From assembly GCF_048060095.1 (NCBI RefSeq), contig NZ_JBLUOA010000001.1:1426001-1490000 (forward strand): a stretch of 64,000 nt of DNA. The letters are read 5' to 3'. Made by a program: the position numbers and the translations under genes. Shown piece by piece: positions 52,332 to 61,730 of this stretch (position 1 is the first letter of the stretch; every line of letters starts with the position of its first letter). The notes under the pieces were generated by a model that did no database searches, was not told where the DNA came from, and saw only the letters and a list, made by a program, of their open reading frames with translations. Origin of the DNA: JBLUOA01 sp048060095. GTDB taxonomy: Bacteria > Pseudomonadota > Alphaproteobacteria > Rhodobacterales > Rhodobacteraceae.

Positions 52332-54347
52332 TTAGAGGAGGGATTTCACCTTCTCGGCAACCGCCTCCGCCGTAATGCCGAAGTGGTCATAGAGGGTTTC
52401 AGCAGGTGCCGACGCGCCGAAGCTATCCATGCCGACAAAACCGGCCTTTGCGGCCTTGCCCCGCTCTCCGGTCAGCCAACGGTCCCAGCCTTGGCTGACG
52501 CCAGCCTCAACCGCGACGCGGACGGCACCGCCGGGCAGAACACGTTTGCGGTAAGCGTCGTCTTGATCCGCAAACAATTCCATGCACGGAACGGAGACGA
52601 CGCGCGTGCCGATCCCGGCCTCTTGCAGAATGTAACGGGCGGCGAGGGCGACGGAAACCTCAGAACCGCTTGCCAGCAGGATTGCCTGCCGCTTGCCGTC
52701 GGAATCGGCCAACACATAGGCACCCTGCGCGGTCAGGTTCTTGTTCTTCTGTTCCTTGCGCACCGTCGGCAGCCCTTGCCGGCTAAGCGCCAGCACGGAC
52801 GGCGTCGATTTGGAGGTGAGGGCGAGTTCCCACGCCTCAGCCGTTTCGACCGTGTCCGCGGGGCGGAAGACCATGGTGTTCGGCGTTGCCCGACTGATGG
52901 CAAGGTGTTCGACGGGCTGGTGTGTCGGGCCATCTTCGCCAAGGCCGATGCTGTCATGGGTCATTACAAAGACCGTCGGGATTTTCATCAAGGCTGCCAG
53001 CCGCATCGATGGACGCGCATAGTCGGTGAAACACATGAACGTGCCGCCATAGGGGCGGATACCGCCATGCAGCGCCATACCGTTCATCGCCGCGGCCATT
53101 CCGTGTTCACGAATGCCGTAATGGATATAGCGACCTTTGCGGTCGTCGGGCAGGAAAACGCCAAGATCGCCGGTCTTCGTGTTGTTCGACCCGGTCAGGT
53201 CGGCAGAGCCGCCAACGGTTTCCTGCATAATCGGATTGATGACCTCAAGCGCCATTTCCGATGATTTCCGCGTCGCTACCTTCGGTTGTTCATCAACGAT
53301 CTGGCGCTTCAGGGCTTTGATGACGGCGGGCAGCTTCTTCGGCGCTTCAAACGCGTAGGCGCGGTTGAACTCGTTTTGCTTGTTCTGCGAAACCGACGCG
53401 AAACGCTCCTCCCATTCCTTCCGCGCCGTTGCGCCGCGTGCGCCAACGTCTTTCCACCAGGACTTGATGTCTTCGGGGATCATGAACGGGCCGTGATCCC
53501 AGCCATAGGCGGTCTTGGTATCCGCGATCAGCTGGTCGTCGGTTAGCGCGCCGTGGCCTTTTGCGGTGTCCTGCGCGCTCGATCCCAAGGCGATATGTGT
53601 CTTGCAGGCGATGATCGCCGGTTTCCCGGTGCGTTTCGCGGCAGTGATGGCCACGTCGATGTCTTCGGGGTCGTGACCATCGCACTCATGCGTGGACCAG
53701 CCCGAGGCGGAGAACCGTTTCAACTGATCCGTGCGGTCGGCAATCTCGACCTTGCCGTCAATGGTGATGTTGTTGTTGTCCCAGAGCACGATCAGCTTTG
53801 ACAGTTCATGACGCCCGGCGAGAGTCAGCGCCTCTTGGCTGATGCCTTCCATCAGGCAGCCGTCGCCCGCAATCACATAGGTGTGGTGATCGACAATCTT
53901 CTTGCCAAATCGCGCGCGCTGGATTTCTTCGGCCATCGCAAAGCCGACCGCGTTGCCAATGCCCTGACCCAGCGGGCCTGTCGTTGTTTCGATCCCGTCG
54001 GCCAGGAAATTTTCGGGATGCCCCGCCGTGCGTGCGCCCAACTGGCGGAAGTTCTTCAGCTCTTCAATCGGGAACCGCTCATAGCCCGTCAGATGCAGCA
54101 GCGAATAAAGCAGCATGGAGCCGTGGCCTGCCGACAATATGAACCGATCCCGGTCGGGCCACTTGGGGGCGCTCGCATCAAACTTTAGGTGTTTTTCGAA
54201 CAGCACCGTGGCAACGTCGGCCATCCCCATCGGCATACCGGAGTGACCGGAATTCGCGGCCGCAACCGCATCAAGCGTCAGCGTGCGAATGGCAGCGGCG
54301 CGCATCCAGTGTTGCGGGTGTTTCTTGCGAAGGGCGGAAATTTCCAC
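52332..54347 (-). CDS. tkt: Transketolase
   Basis: TPP enzyme of the pentose phosphate pathway. 671 residues. TPP-binding GDGCLMEGISQEALTLAGRH region (about 155-175), GTFMCFTDYARPSMRLAALM and the HDSIGLGEDGPTHQPVEHL signature are all present. The start is GTG 54347 with AAGGATG upstream. It is divergent from the coiled-coil/zapA pair and heads the tkt-gap-gap series. Confidence 0.97.
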   Translation of the reverse strand: MEISALRKKHPQHWMRAAAIRTLTLDAVAAANSGHSGMPMGMADVATVLFEKHLKFDASAPKWPDRDRFILSAGHGSMLLYSLLHLTGYERFPIEELKNFRQLGARTAGHPENFLADGIETTTGPLGQGIGNAVGFAMAEEIQRARFGKKIVDHHTYVIAGDGCLMEGISQEALTLAGRHELSKLIVLWDNNNITIDGKVEIADRTDQLKRFSASGWSTHECDGHDPEDIDVAITAAKRTGKPAIIACKTHIALGSSAQDTAKGHGALTDDQLIADTKTAYGWDHGPFMIPEDIKSWWKDVGARGATARKEWEERFASVSQNKQNEFNRAYAFEAPKKLPAVIKALKRQIVDEQPKVATRKSSEMALEVINPIMQETVGGSADLTGSNNTKTGDLGVFLPDDRKGRYIHYGIREHGMAAAMNGMALHGGIRPYGGTFMCFTDYARPSMRLAALMKIPTVFVMTHDSIGLGEDGPTHQPVEHLAISRATPNTMVFRPADTVETAEAWELALTSKSTPSVLALSRQGLPTVRKEQKNKNLTAQGAYVLADSDGKRQAILLASGSEVSVALAARYILQEAGIGTRVVSVPCMELFADQDDAYRKRVLPGGAVRVAVEAGVSQGWDRWLTGERGKAAKAGFVGMDSFGASAPAETLYDHFGITAEAVAEKVKSLL

Positions 54348-54569
54348 GGGCGAGCATCCTTTGGCTGGGGCGTGTTTTCGCCCGTGTTCTTAGCAGCACT
54401 TGGCCGAAGTTCAAGCTGGCCACGGCGGATCAGGCCGAAAGGGGGGCGAAATCCTGCATTCCATTGGGTAAAATTAGCAAAGCGAGGGGTGCCTGCGATT
54501 CGCTAACGCAATTGCGGGCCTTCGGACCGACCCGGAAAGCCGGGGCAACGACATAAAGAGGACAGGGCA

Positions 54570-55052
54570 ATGAGCGACATCACCGATCTGGAGCGACGGA
54601 TCACCGCCGCGCTTGGGCGTATAGAGGCGACGGTTGAACAGGGGCTCGCCACGTCGGCTGAACCGGCCGCCGACACATCCGAAGTCGACGCGCTGCGCGA
54701 GGCGCTAGAGGCTGAGAAGGCGACGAATGCCCAACTGGAAGAACGGGTAAAGGTGATCCGCGAAAAGCAGGACACGACGTTCGCTGAACTGGAGGGCCGG
54801 GTCAAACGTCTGCGCGAACGACTAGCGCAGCAGGAAAACGATGTTCAACGGCTAAAGCAGGTCAACGCGGAACTCAGAACCTCAAACGATGCGCTACGGG
54901 CCGCGAACGAGGCCGGGGTGGCGGATGAACAGCTTATCAACAATGCAATGCTGGCTGAGCTTGAATCGCTGCGCGCCACGCAATCGGCGGATCGCTCAGA
55001 ACTCGATGCGGTGCTGAACGAACTGAAACCGATCATCCAGGAGGACGCGTAA
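54570..55052 (+). CDS. Coiled-coil protein coupled to zapA
   Basis: 160 residues, almost wholly helical. Two heptad-rich stretches (about 36-115 and 120-155) have many Glu, Leu, Arg and Gln; there is no signal or membrane helix. Start ATG 54570 with GAGGACAGG. Its TAA shares a base with the zapA ATG (TAATG), so the two proteins are made in a fixed ratio. A role as a ZapA partner, comparable to coiled-coil ZapB, is an inference from coupling and shape. Confidence 0.8.
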   Translation: MSDITDLERRITAALGRIEATVEQGLATSAEPAADTSEVDALREALEAEKATNAQLEERVKVIREKQDTTFAELEGRVKRLRERLAQQENDVQRLKQVNAELRTSNDALRAANEAGVADEQLINNAMLAELESLRATQSADRSELDAVLNELKPIIQEDA

Positions 55053-55444
55053 TGCCGGACGTCACAATTACAATCGGTGGTCGCAATTTCGAAGTCGCCT
55101 GTCAGGAGGGTGAGGAGCATTTTCTGCAGACCGCAGCTAAGCTACTAGACACCGAAGCATCGGTGCTGACGGATCAGATTGGCCGGATGCCGGAAACGCG
55201 GATGCTGCTGATGGCCGGGTTGATGCTGGCCGACAAGACAGCGGGGCTGGAGGAAAAGCAGCGTAGCCTGCTCGATAAGACCGCGTCGCAGGAACAACGG
55301 ATTCAGGAGCTTGAAAGCCGCCCGACACCCGCGCCCGAAAAGGTCGAAGTCGCTGTGATCCCGCCGATCGTCACCGACACGCTGGCCGAAATCGCCGCGA
55401 GGGCAGAGGCCATCGCCGCAAGGGCCGAAGAAAAAGTCGGCTGA
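55052..55444 (+). CDS. zapA: Cell division protein ZapA
   Basis: ZapA cross-links FtsZ filaments at the division site. 130 residues. The globular N-terminal domain opens with VTITIGGRNFEVACQEGEE and continues with a long helix (TRMLLMAGLMLADKTAGLEEK), followed by a C-terminal Ala/Glu-rich helix. Coupled to the preceding coiled-coil gene. The 6S RNA often found next to zapA is not recognisable here; a terminator follows directly. Confidence 0.92.
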   Translation: MPDVTITIGGRNFEVACQEGEEHFLQTAAKLLDTEASVLTDQIGRMPETRMLLMAGLMLADKTAGLEEKQRSLLDKTASQEQRIQELESRPTPAPEKVEVAVIPPIVTDTLAEIAARAEAIAARAEEKVG

Positions 55445-55456
55445 CTACAGAAGCAG

Positions 55457-55483
55457 AAAAGCCCGCCAACTGGCGGGCTTTTT
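55457..55483. terminator. Bidirectional intrinsic terminator, zapA/grxD
   Basis: Stem AAAAGCCCGCC / GGCGGGCTTTT with loop AACT and a T run, between convergent zapA and grxD. Confidence 0.9.
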
Positions 55484-55505
55484 CATAGCTTAGACGCGTC
55501 GCGGA

Positions 55506-55868
55506 TCAGGCATTCGCCTCGCGAATTTTGTCTGCCGCGTCCTTGTTATAGGCCACGCCGTTCTGCTCAAGCAGCGTGTCAAGTTCACCGGACAGCGTCA
55601 TCTCGGTGATGATATCGCAGCCGCCAACAAACTCGCCCTTCACATAAAGCTGCGGGATCGTCGGCCAGTCCGAGTAATCCTTGATGCCTTGGCGAATATC
55701 CTCATCAGCCAACACGTTCACGTCTTTATACTCAACGCCCATGAAATTCAGTACCCCCGCCACGCGCGAGGAAAACCCGCATTGCGGCATTTCAGAAGTG
55801 CCCTTCATGAACAGGACCACATCATTGGCGGTCACGGTATCTTTGATTTGCGTCTGTGCATCGGTCAT
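55506..55868 (-). CDS. grxD: Monothiol glutaredoxin, Grx4 family
   Basis: 120-residue CGFS glutaredoxin (MPQCGFSSRV, Cys about 31; WPTIPQLYVKGEFVGGCDI). Such proteins carry 2Fe-2S clusters and pair with BolA proteins. It is the last gene of a coupled series in which a BolA gene stands first, so a Grx4-BolA partnership is likely. Its ATG overlaps the preceding small membrane-protein gene by 4 bp. Confidence 0.97.
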   Translation of the reverse strand: MTDAQTQIKDTVTANDVVLFMKGTSEMPQCGFSSRVAGVLNFMGVEYKDVNVLADEDIRQGIKDYSDWPTIPQLYVKGEFVGGCDIITEMTLSGELDTLLEQNGVAYNKDAADKIREANA

Positions 55869-56131
55869 TTGGATTTCCTTTTTGCGGACGAAGGCACAAA
55901 GGCCTTCGCGTATTTCTGTGGGTCTTTCGGGACGGACCAGCTTTTTTGCGTTGAGGAGCCCCGAAAGGTGCCGCCCGTGTGCGAATAAGATGTACTGAGG
56001 ATATGATCGCCTTCGTGATCCTGTTGGCGGTGTTTGTTTCGTTTGTCGACACGGACAGCAATCGCAACATTGACAATTATTAGAACGACAACAATCACGC
56101 CGAGGATTAGAAAAAGTTGGCCGAAGGTCAT
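55865..56131 (-). CDS. Small membrane protein in the BolA-Grx4 operon
   Basis: 88 residues: one N-terminal transmembrane helix (about 3-26, LFLILGVIVVVLIIVNVAIAV) and a basic, Ser/Lys-rich cytoplasmic tail. Start and stop overlap the neighbouring genes by 4 bp on both sides (ATGA), strong evidence for translation. No family recognised. Confidence 0.7.
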   Translation of the reverse strand: MTFGQLFLILGVIVVVLIIVNVAIAVRVDKRNKHRQQDHEGDHILSTSYSHTGGTFRGSSTQKSWSVPKDPQKYAKAFVPSSAKRKSK

Positions 56132-56271
56132 CCTATCTCACGTCTCCGTTTTTCTGCCCGCCACCTATCGACCGAGCGTTTTCGCCGCCAATACGAAGGG
56201 CCAAATTTGAAGAACCCTCGCAGGTCATCGCACAGGGTCCACCCTTCGAGAAGGCCATAAAGGTAACTCAC
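56128..56271 (-). CDS. 47-aa ORF coupled to BolA and the small membrane gene
   Basis: GTG at 56271 overlaps the BolA stop as GTGA, and its own TGA overlaps the next ATG as ATGA, so this frame fills the gap between them exactly. The 47 residues contain LYGLLEGWTLCDDLRGFFKF and then a very basic WRRKRSVDRWRAEKRRRE tail. No membrane helix and no family recognised. Double coupling makes it a likely gene, though the GTG start is unproven. Confidence 0.5.
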   Translation of the reverse strand: MSYLYGLLEGWTLCDDLRGFFKFGPSYWRRKRSVDRWRAEKRRREIG

Positions 56272-56510
56272 TCCGGCGCTTTCGTCGTCAGGGCCAGCGC
56301 GTGCAATTCCCCGGCGGAGCCATCCATTTTGCCTTTCAGCGCCGCATAGACGGCGCGTTGCTGCTGAACCCGGTTCTGGCCCCGAAAGCTCTCGTCGACC
56401 ACCTCGGCGGCGTAATGGTTCCCGTCGCCAGCCAGATCGGTGATGGTGATCCGGGCGTCGGGAAAGCTCTCGCGGATGAGGTCTTCGATTTCCTGGGCTG
56501 AAATTGCCAT
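56268..56510 (-). CDS. BolA/IbaG-like protein
   Basis: 80-residue BolA-fold protein (HYAAEVVDESFRGQNRVQQQRAVYAAL, conserved His in GELHALAL). It is the second BolA paralogue of the window and heads the operon that ends in grxD. ATG 56510 with AAAGGA at suitable spacing is preferred to the upstream TTG. Likely partner of the Grx4 encoded downstream in iron-sulfur trafficking. Confidence 0.93.
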   Translation of the reverse strand: MAISAQEIEDLIRESFPDARITITDLAGDGNHYAAEVVDESFRGQNRVQQQRAVYAALKGKMDGSAGELHALALTTKAPE

Positions 56511-56630
56511 GCACAACGGTCCTTTGTTCGTTGCCTAAGATTTAGGCGGGGTTGCCGAGCGGCGCAAGGGAGGGTGTTCTGGGATTGTGGCAGTTTATTT
56601 TAGTTTCGGCACCGGTTCGATTGAACATAG

Positions 56631-56996
56631 TCACGGAAAAGTGGTCGGGGAGTGCTTTCGACTTTCCGAAAGCCGGGCATGCGCTTCTTTGGCAACATCT
56701 AGACGAAGAAGATATTTCCCGGCGATCACGATGAAATCAGGGGGCTGAATTCCGGCGACCCTCAAAGTCTGAATGAGGTGTGCCCCCGATAGACGAACAT
56801 AGTCAGCAGACTCACCGCTAAATTTGTTGAACAAGCGGCCACCGAACCATCTGCTTCTTCGAACGGCGTTTTCTGTCGTGTGTATTGCGAAATGAAGTAT
56901 CTGAAAAAGCCCGTCTTGATTATGTGGCAACATGTCGGCTGCATTGCTTCCGGCAGAAAAAAGGGTTGAAAGCCCGCCGGTTGTGGTCTCCGACAT
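56631..56996 (-). CDS. Hypothetical ORF of atypical codon use between purL and bolA
   Basis: A 121-codon frame from ATG 56996 in an otherwise gene-poor 630-bp stretch (56511-57140). It uses codons rare elsewhere in the window (AGA, AGG, ATA, CTA) and the surrounding DNA is visibly more AT-rich. The product is soluble, ending with LRVAGIQPPDFIVIAGKYLL then LDVAKEAHARL; no family is recognised. There is no good ribosome binding site. It could be an acquired ORFan or a chance frame. The rest of the stretch shows only the hairpin after purL. Confidence 0.35.
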   Translation of the reverse strand: MSETTTGGLSTLFSAGSNAADMLPHNQDGLFQILHFAIHTTENAVRRSRWFGGRLFNKFSGESADYVRLSGAHLIQTLRVAGIQPPDFIVIAGKYLLRLDVAKEAHARLSESRKHSPTTFP

Positions 56997-57115
56997 GCTG
57001 TTCTTTGTGGGGGACGGTCCCTCCAGAATTTTGATTATTGGTCTTGTCGCCAAATTATTTACTCGCAAGTTCGCGCACTCGATGCGCCGACGTCGTGTTC
57101 CAAATGTTTAGGATC

Positions 57116-57137
57116 GGCGCTGTCTATCCGCAGCGCC
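57116..57137 (-). terminator. Hairpin after purL
   Basis: Perfect 7-bp stem GGCGCTG / CAGCGCC (57116-57122 with 57131-57137) directly after the purL stop on the minus strand. No clear T run. Confidence 0.3.
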
Positions 57138-57140
57138 AAC

Positions 57141-59300
<2,160 letters not shown>

Positions 59301-59411
59301 CTGTGTGCGGTCCCCTCGGCAGTCTTTGCGCGCTCTCATACGGGAATGCGCGGCGAAGCAAAAGGGTCAAAGCCGCCGCAGGGTCGCGCGCGCATCTTTT
59401 TTAGCGCGACG

Positions 59412-59438
59412 TGTCGATTTCGCGGCGCGCCGTTCGTC
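59412..59438 (+). promoter_or_regulatory. Candidate ECF sigma promoter, TGTCGA-N17-CGTC
   Basis: TGTCGA (59412-59417) and CGTC (59435-59438) separated by 17 bp, 38 bp before the MAPEG start. This fits the motif I recall for ECF42-group sigma factors, and the last gene of this operon encodes such a sigma factor, so autoregulation is plausible. Confidence 0.5.
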
Positions 59439-59476
59439 ATCCCTGTGTCACCGAGAAGAAAAACAGGAGAAGGACG

Positions 59477-59866
59477 ATGAGTTTTCCAATAACCGCGATC
59501 TATGCCGCCGTGCTGGCGCTGATGTCGCTGGCGCTGACCTATCACGTGATCTTTGCCCGTGCCCGAACCGATGTATCGATCGGTGATGGTGGGGACACGG
59601 ATCTTGCGCTGCGCATCCGCAAACACGGCAATTTTCACGAGAACATTCCGCTGTCGCTGATCCTGATGGGATTGGCTGAGGCGAACGGGCTTGGCGCGAT
59701 GTGGTTGCACGGCGTTGGGCTGCTTTTGGTTGTCGGGCGGGCACTGCACGCGACGGGGCTTGCGCATGAGAAGGCCGCGACTTTCGGCCGGATTGCAGGC
59801 CTAAGCGGCAACCACATCGCCAACCTGATCTGCGTCGTCGCCATCCTGTGGCGAGCTTTTCAGTGA
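59477..59866 (+). CDS. MAPEG family membrane protein
   Basis: 129-residue integral membrane protein with four hydrophobic helices. RIRKHGNFHENIPLSLILMGLAEANG (about 45-70) is the hallmark of the MAPEG superfamily (membrane glutathione S-transferase-like). ATG 59477 follows AGGAGAAGGA. First gene of a likely operon with YciI-like and sigma factor genes. Bacterial MAPEG substrates are mostly unknown. Confidence 0.9.
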   Translation: MSFPITAIYAAVLALMSLALTYHVIFARARTDVSIGDGGDTDLALRIRKHGNFHENIPLSLILMGLAEANGLGAMWLHGVGLLLVVGRALHATGLAHEKAATFGRIAGLSGNHIANLICVVAILWRAFQ

Positions 59867-59939
59867 CGACCGGCAACGCAGCCGTTGCCAAACCGGTCGA
59901 TAAGCGACCATCATTCACCCAAGGAAGAAAGGACACAAT

Positions 59940-60293
59940 ATGAAATACATGGCCCTAATTTACGATGAACCCCGCGACGATCCGGAACCCGGCACGCCGG
60001 AGTTCGAGGCCTATATGGGTGAGTGGATGGCGGTGAACCAAGTCTATATCGACGCCGGCGTATTGCAGGGGGGTGAGGCGCTTGAACCGCCAAGCACCGC
60101 GACGCGGGTTCAGGTGCGCGACGGTAAGACCGAAACGATGGACGGTCCCTTTGCCGAAACGAAGGAACAGCTTGGCGGGTTCTACCTGCTGGAATGCGCC
60201 AATCTGGATGAAGCGGTGAAATACGCCGCGATGATCCCGACCGCGCGGGACGGCACGGTTGAGGTGCGCCCCGTGATGAACCTGGATTTCTAA
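59940..60293 (+). CDS. YciI/DGPF-domain protein
   Basis: 117 residues with the DGPF motif in TETMDGPFAETKEQLGGFYLLE (written in two parts: DGPF at about 67-70, GGFYLLE at 78-84) and the MKYMALIY start. DGPF proteins are the regular genomic companions of ECF42-type sigma factors. It ends 3 bp before the sigma factor start, implying coupled translation. Confidence 0.92.
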   Translation: MKYMALIYDEPRDDPEPGTPEFEAYMGEWMAVNQVYIDAGVLQGGEALEPPSTATRVQVRDGKTETMDGPFAETKEQLGGFYLLECANLDEAVKYAAMIPTARDGTVEVRPVMNLDF

Positions 60294-60296
60294 GGT

Positions 60297-61544
60297 TTGA
60301 CGACCGCGATCAATCCCGTCCACGCCGCGCTAAACGTGGTGATGACCAAGGATCGCGGTCGTCTGTTGGCCGCCCTGATTGCCTCGGTCCGAGATTTCCA
60401 ACTGGCCGAGGACAGCTTGCAAGACGCCGTGACCTCCGCGCTTGATCACTGGGGGCGGTCGGGCGTGCCGCGCAATCCCGCCGGTTGGCTGATGCAGGTT
60501 GCACGCCGCAAAGCGATTGACCGGATCAGGCGGGGGCGGAGTTTTGACGCGAAGTCGGCGGAATACGCGGCCCTGCTTGAGCTTGACCAGCGCGACGCGG
60601 AGGATGAAGCCGGGCATCACATCCCCGACCATCGGCTGCGTCTGATCTTTACCTGCTGCCATCCGGCACTTGATTTGAAAACCCGCGTCGCGTTGACACT
60701 CCGCACCCTTGGCGGGCTGACAACGCCGGAAATCGCACGGGCCTTTCTGGATAGGGAAAGCGCGATGGCGCAGCGCTTGTCCCGTGCGCGCCACAAGATT
60801 GCGAAGGCCGGGGTGCCGTTTCAAATCCCCGACGCAGATATTCTGCCGGAGCGCCTGCATTCCGTCCTGACGGTGATTTACCTGATTTACAACGAAGGCT
60901 ATGCAGCGACCGCTGGGGCAGGGCAGGTGCGGCTTGATCTGTGCGAAGAGGCGCTTTTCCTTGCAAGGTTGATGGCACGACTTTCACCGGACGAGCCGGA
61001 GGTCCACGGGCTGCTCGCGCTGATCCTGTTCACCCATTCCCGCAGAAATGCGCGGCAAAACGCGGACGGAGCCTATGTGCCGTTGGAAGAGCAGGATCGA
61101 AAGCTATGGGATCACGCTCTAATTGCCGAGGGGCACGCGGTTCTGGACGGAACCAAAGGAATCGCCCGACCGGGGCCGTTCTTGATACAGGCCGCGATCA
61201 GCGCGCTTCATTGTGACGCGCCGCAAGCCGCCGACACGGATTGGCCGCAGATCGTCGCGCTTTACCGGAGGCTCGTCACGCTCGACGCGTCCCCGGTGGT
61301 GAAATTGAACCACGCGGTCGCGCTGTCGAACCTCAACGGGCCGGAAGCGGCCTTGCCGATGCTCGACCAACTGGCGGAAGAGATGGCAGGTTATCAGCCA
61401 TTCCATGCAGCGCAGGCCGATCTGTTTCGGCGCTCCAAGCAACCAGAGCGTGCAAAGACCGCGTATCAGAAGGCACTTTCACTGACACAGGTTGAATGTG
61501 AGCGGGCTTTTTTGCAGGCGCGCTGCGACAGCCTGCCGCAGTGA
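60297..61544 (+). CDS. ECF sigma factor with long C-terminal domain, ECF42-like
   Basis: 415 residues, about twice the normal ECF size. Sigma-2 region at about 20-80 (AEDSLQDAVTSALDHW, AGWLMQVARRKAIDRIRR), sigma-4 region at about 125-175 (LTTPEIARAFLDRESAMAQR), then a helical TPR-like C-terminal part (about 185-415). The start is TTG 60297, 3 bp after the DGPF gene. No anti-sigma gene is nearby; in this group the C-terminal extension is thought to provide control. An AT-poor, in-frame alternative start was not found. Confidence 0.9.
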   Translation: MTTAINPVHAALNVVMTKDRGRLLAALIASVRDFQLAEDSLQDAVTSALDHWGRSGVPRNPAGWLMQVARRKAIDRIRRGRSFDAKSAEYAALLELDQRDAEDEAGHHIPDHRLRLIFTCCHPALDLKTRVALTLRTLGGLTTPEIARAFLDRESAMAQRLSRARHKIAKAGVPFQIPDADILPERLHSVLTVIYLIYNEGYAATAGAGQVRLDLCEEALFLARLMARLSPDEPEVHGLLALILFTHSRRNARQNADGAYVPLEEQDRKLWDHALIAEGHAVLDGTKGIARPGPFLIQAAISALHCDAPQAADTDWPQIVALYRRLVTLDASPVVKLNHAVALSNLNGPEAALPMLDQLAEEMAGYQPFHAAQADLFRRSKQPERAKTAYQKALSLTQVECERAFLQARCDSLPQ

Positions 61545-61565
61545 GGGTCGGATTCGGGATAGTCC

Positions 61566-61595
61566 AAAAAAAAAGGCCGAGCACTAAGCTCGGCC
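61566..61595 (-). terminator. Intrinsic terminator with T9 run, minus strand
   Basis: GGCCGAGC / GCTCGGCC stem (61575-61582 with 61588-61595) followed on the minus strand by nine T residues. It ends either the LysR transcript from 61731 or the candidate small RNA just upstream. Confidence 0.85.
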
Positions 61596-61640
61596 GAAGT
61601 CCAACAGGGAGGTAGAAGGCGATATTACATCGTCTTCTAA
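61566..61640 (-). ncRNA. Candidate small RNA
   Basis: On the minus strand a hairpin TAGAAG-A-CGAT-GTAAT-ATCG-C-CTTCTA (61639-61613) is followed by a single-stranded stretch containing CTCCCTGTTGG and then the strong T9 terminator. A possible promoter, TTGAAC (61673-61668) and CTAAAT (61651-61646), lies just before. The layout is that of Hfq-type sRNAs. It could also be just the long 3' UTR of the LysR gene. Confidence 0.35.
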
Positions 61641-61730
61641 TACCGATTTAGGCCGCGCGGCCGGAAGGTTCAAGGGAAAAAGTGATTTGACAGCGCATTG
61701 CCGCTATGCGTGTGGCGCATGTCTCACAGT

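Noticed and set aside
54348..54569. Possible 6S RNA near zapA
   Set aside because: 6S RNA is often linked to zapA, but I could not draw the long bubble-interrupted helix here, nor after zapA, where a terminator follows at once.
56128..56514. 128-codon frame overlapping the BolA gene on the same strand
   Set aside because: Its upstream two thirds is the +1 shadow of BolA; only the last 47 codons, from GTG 56271, are kept as a candidate gene.
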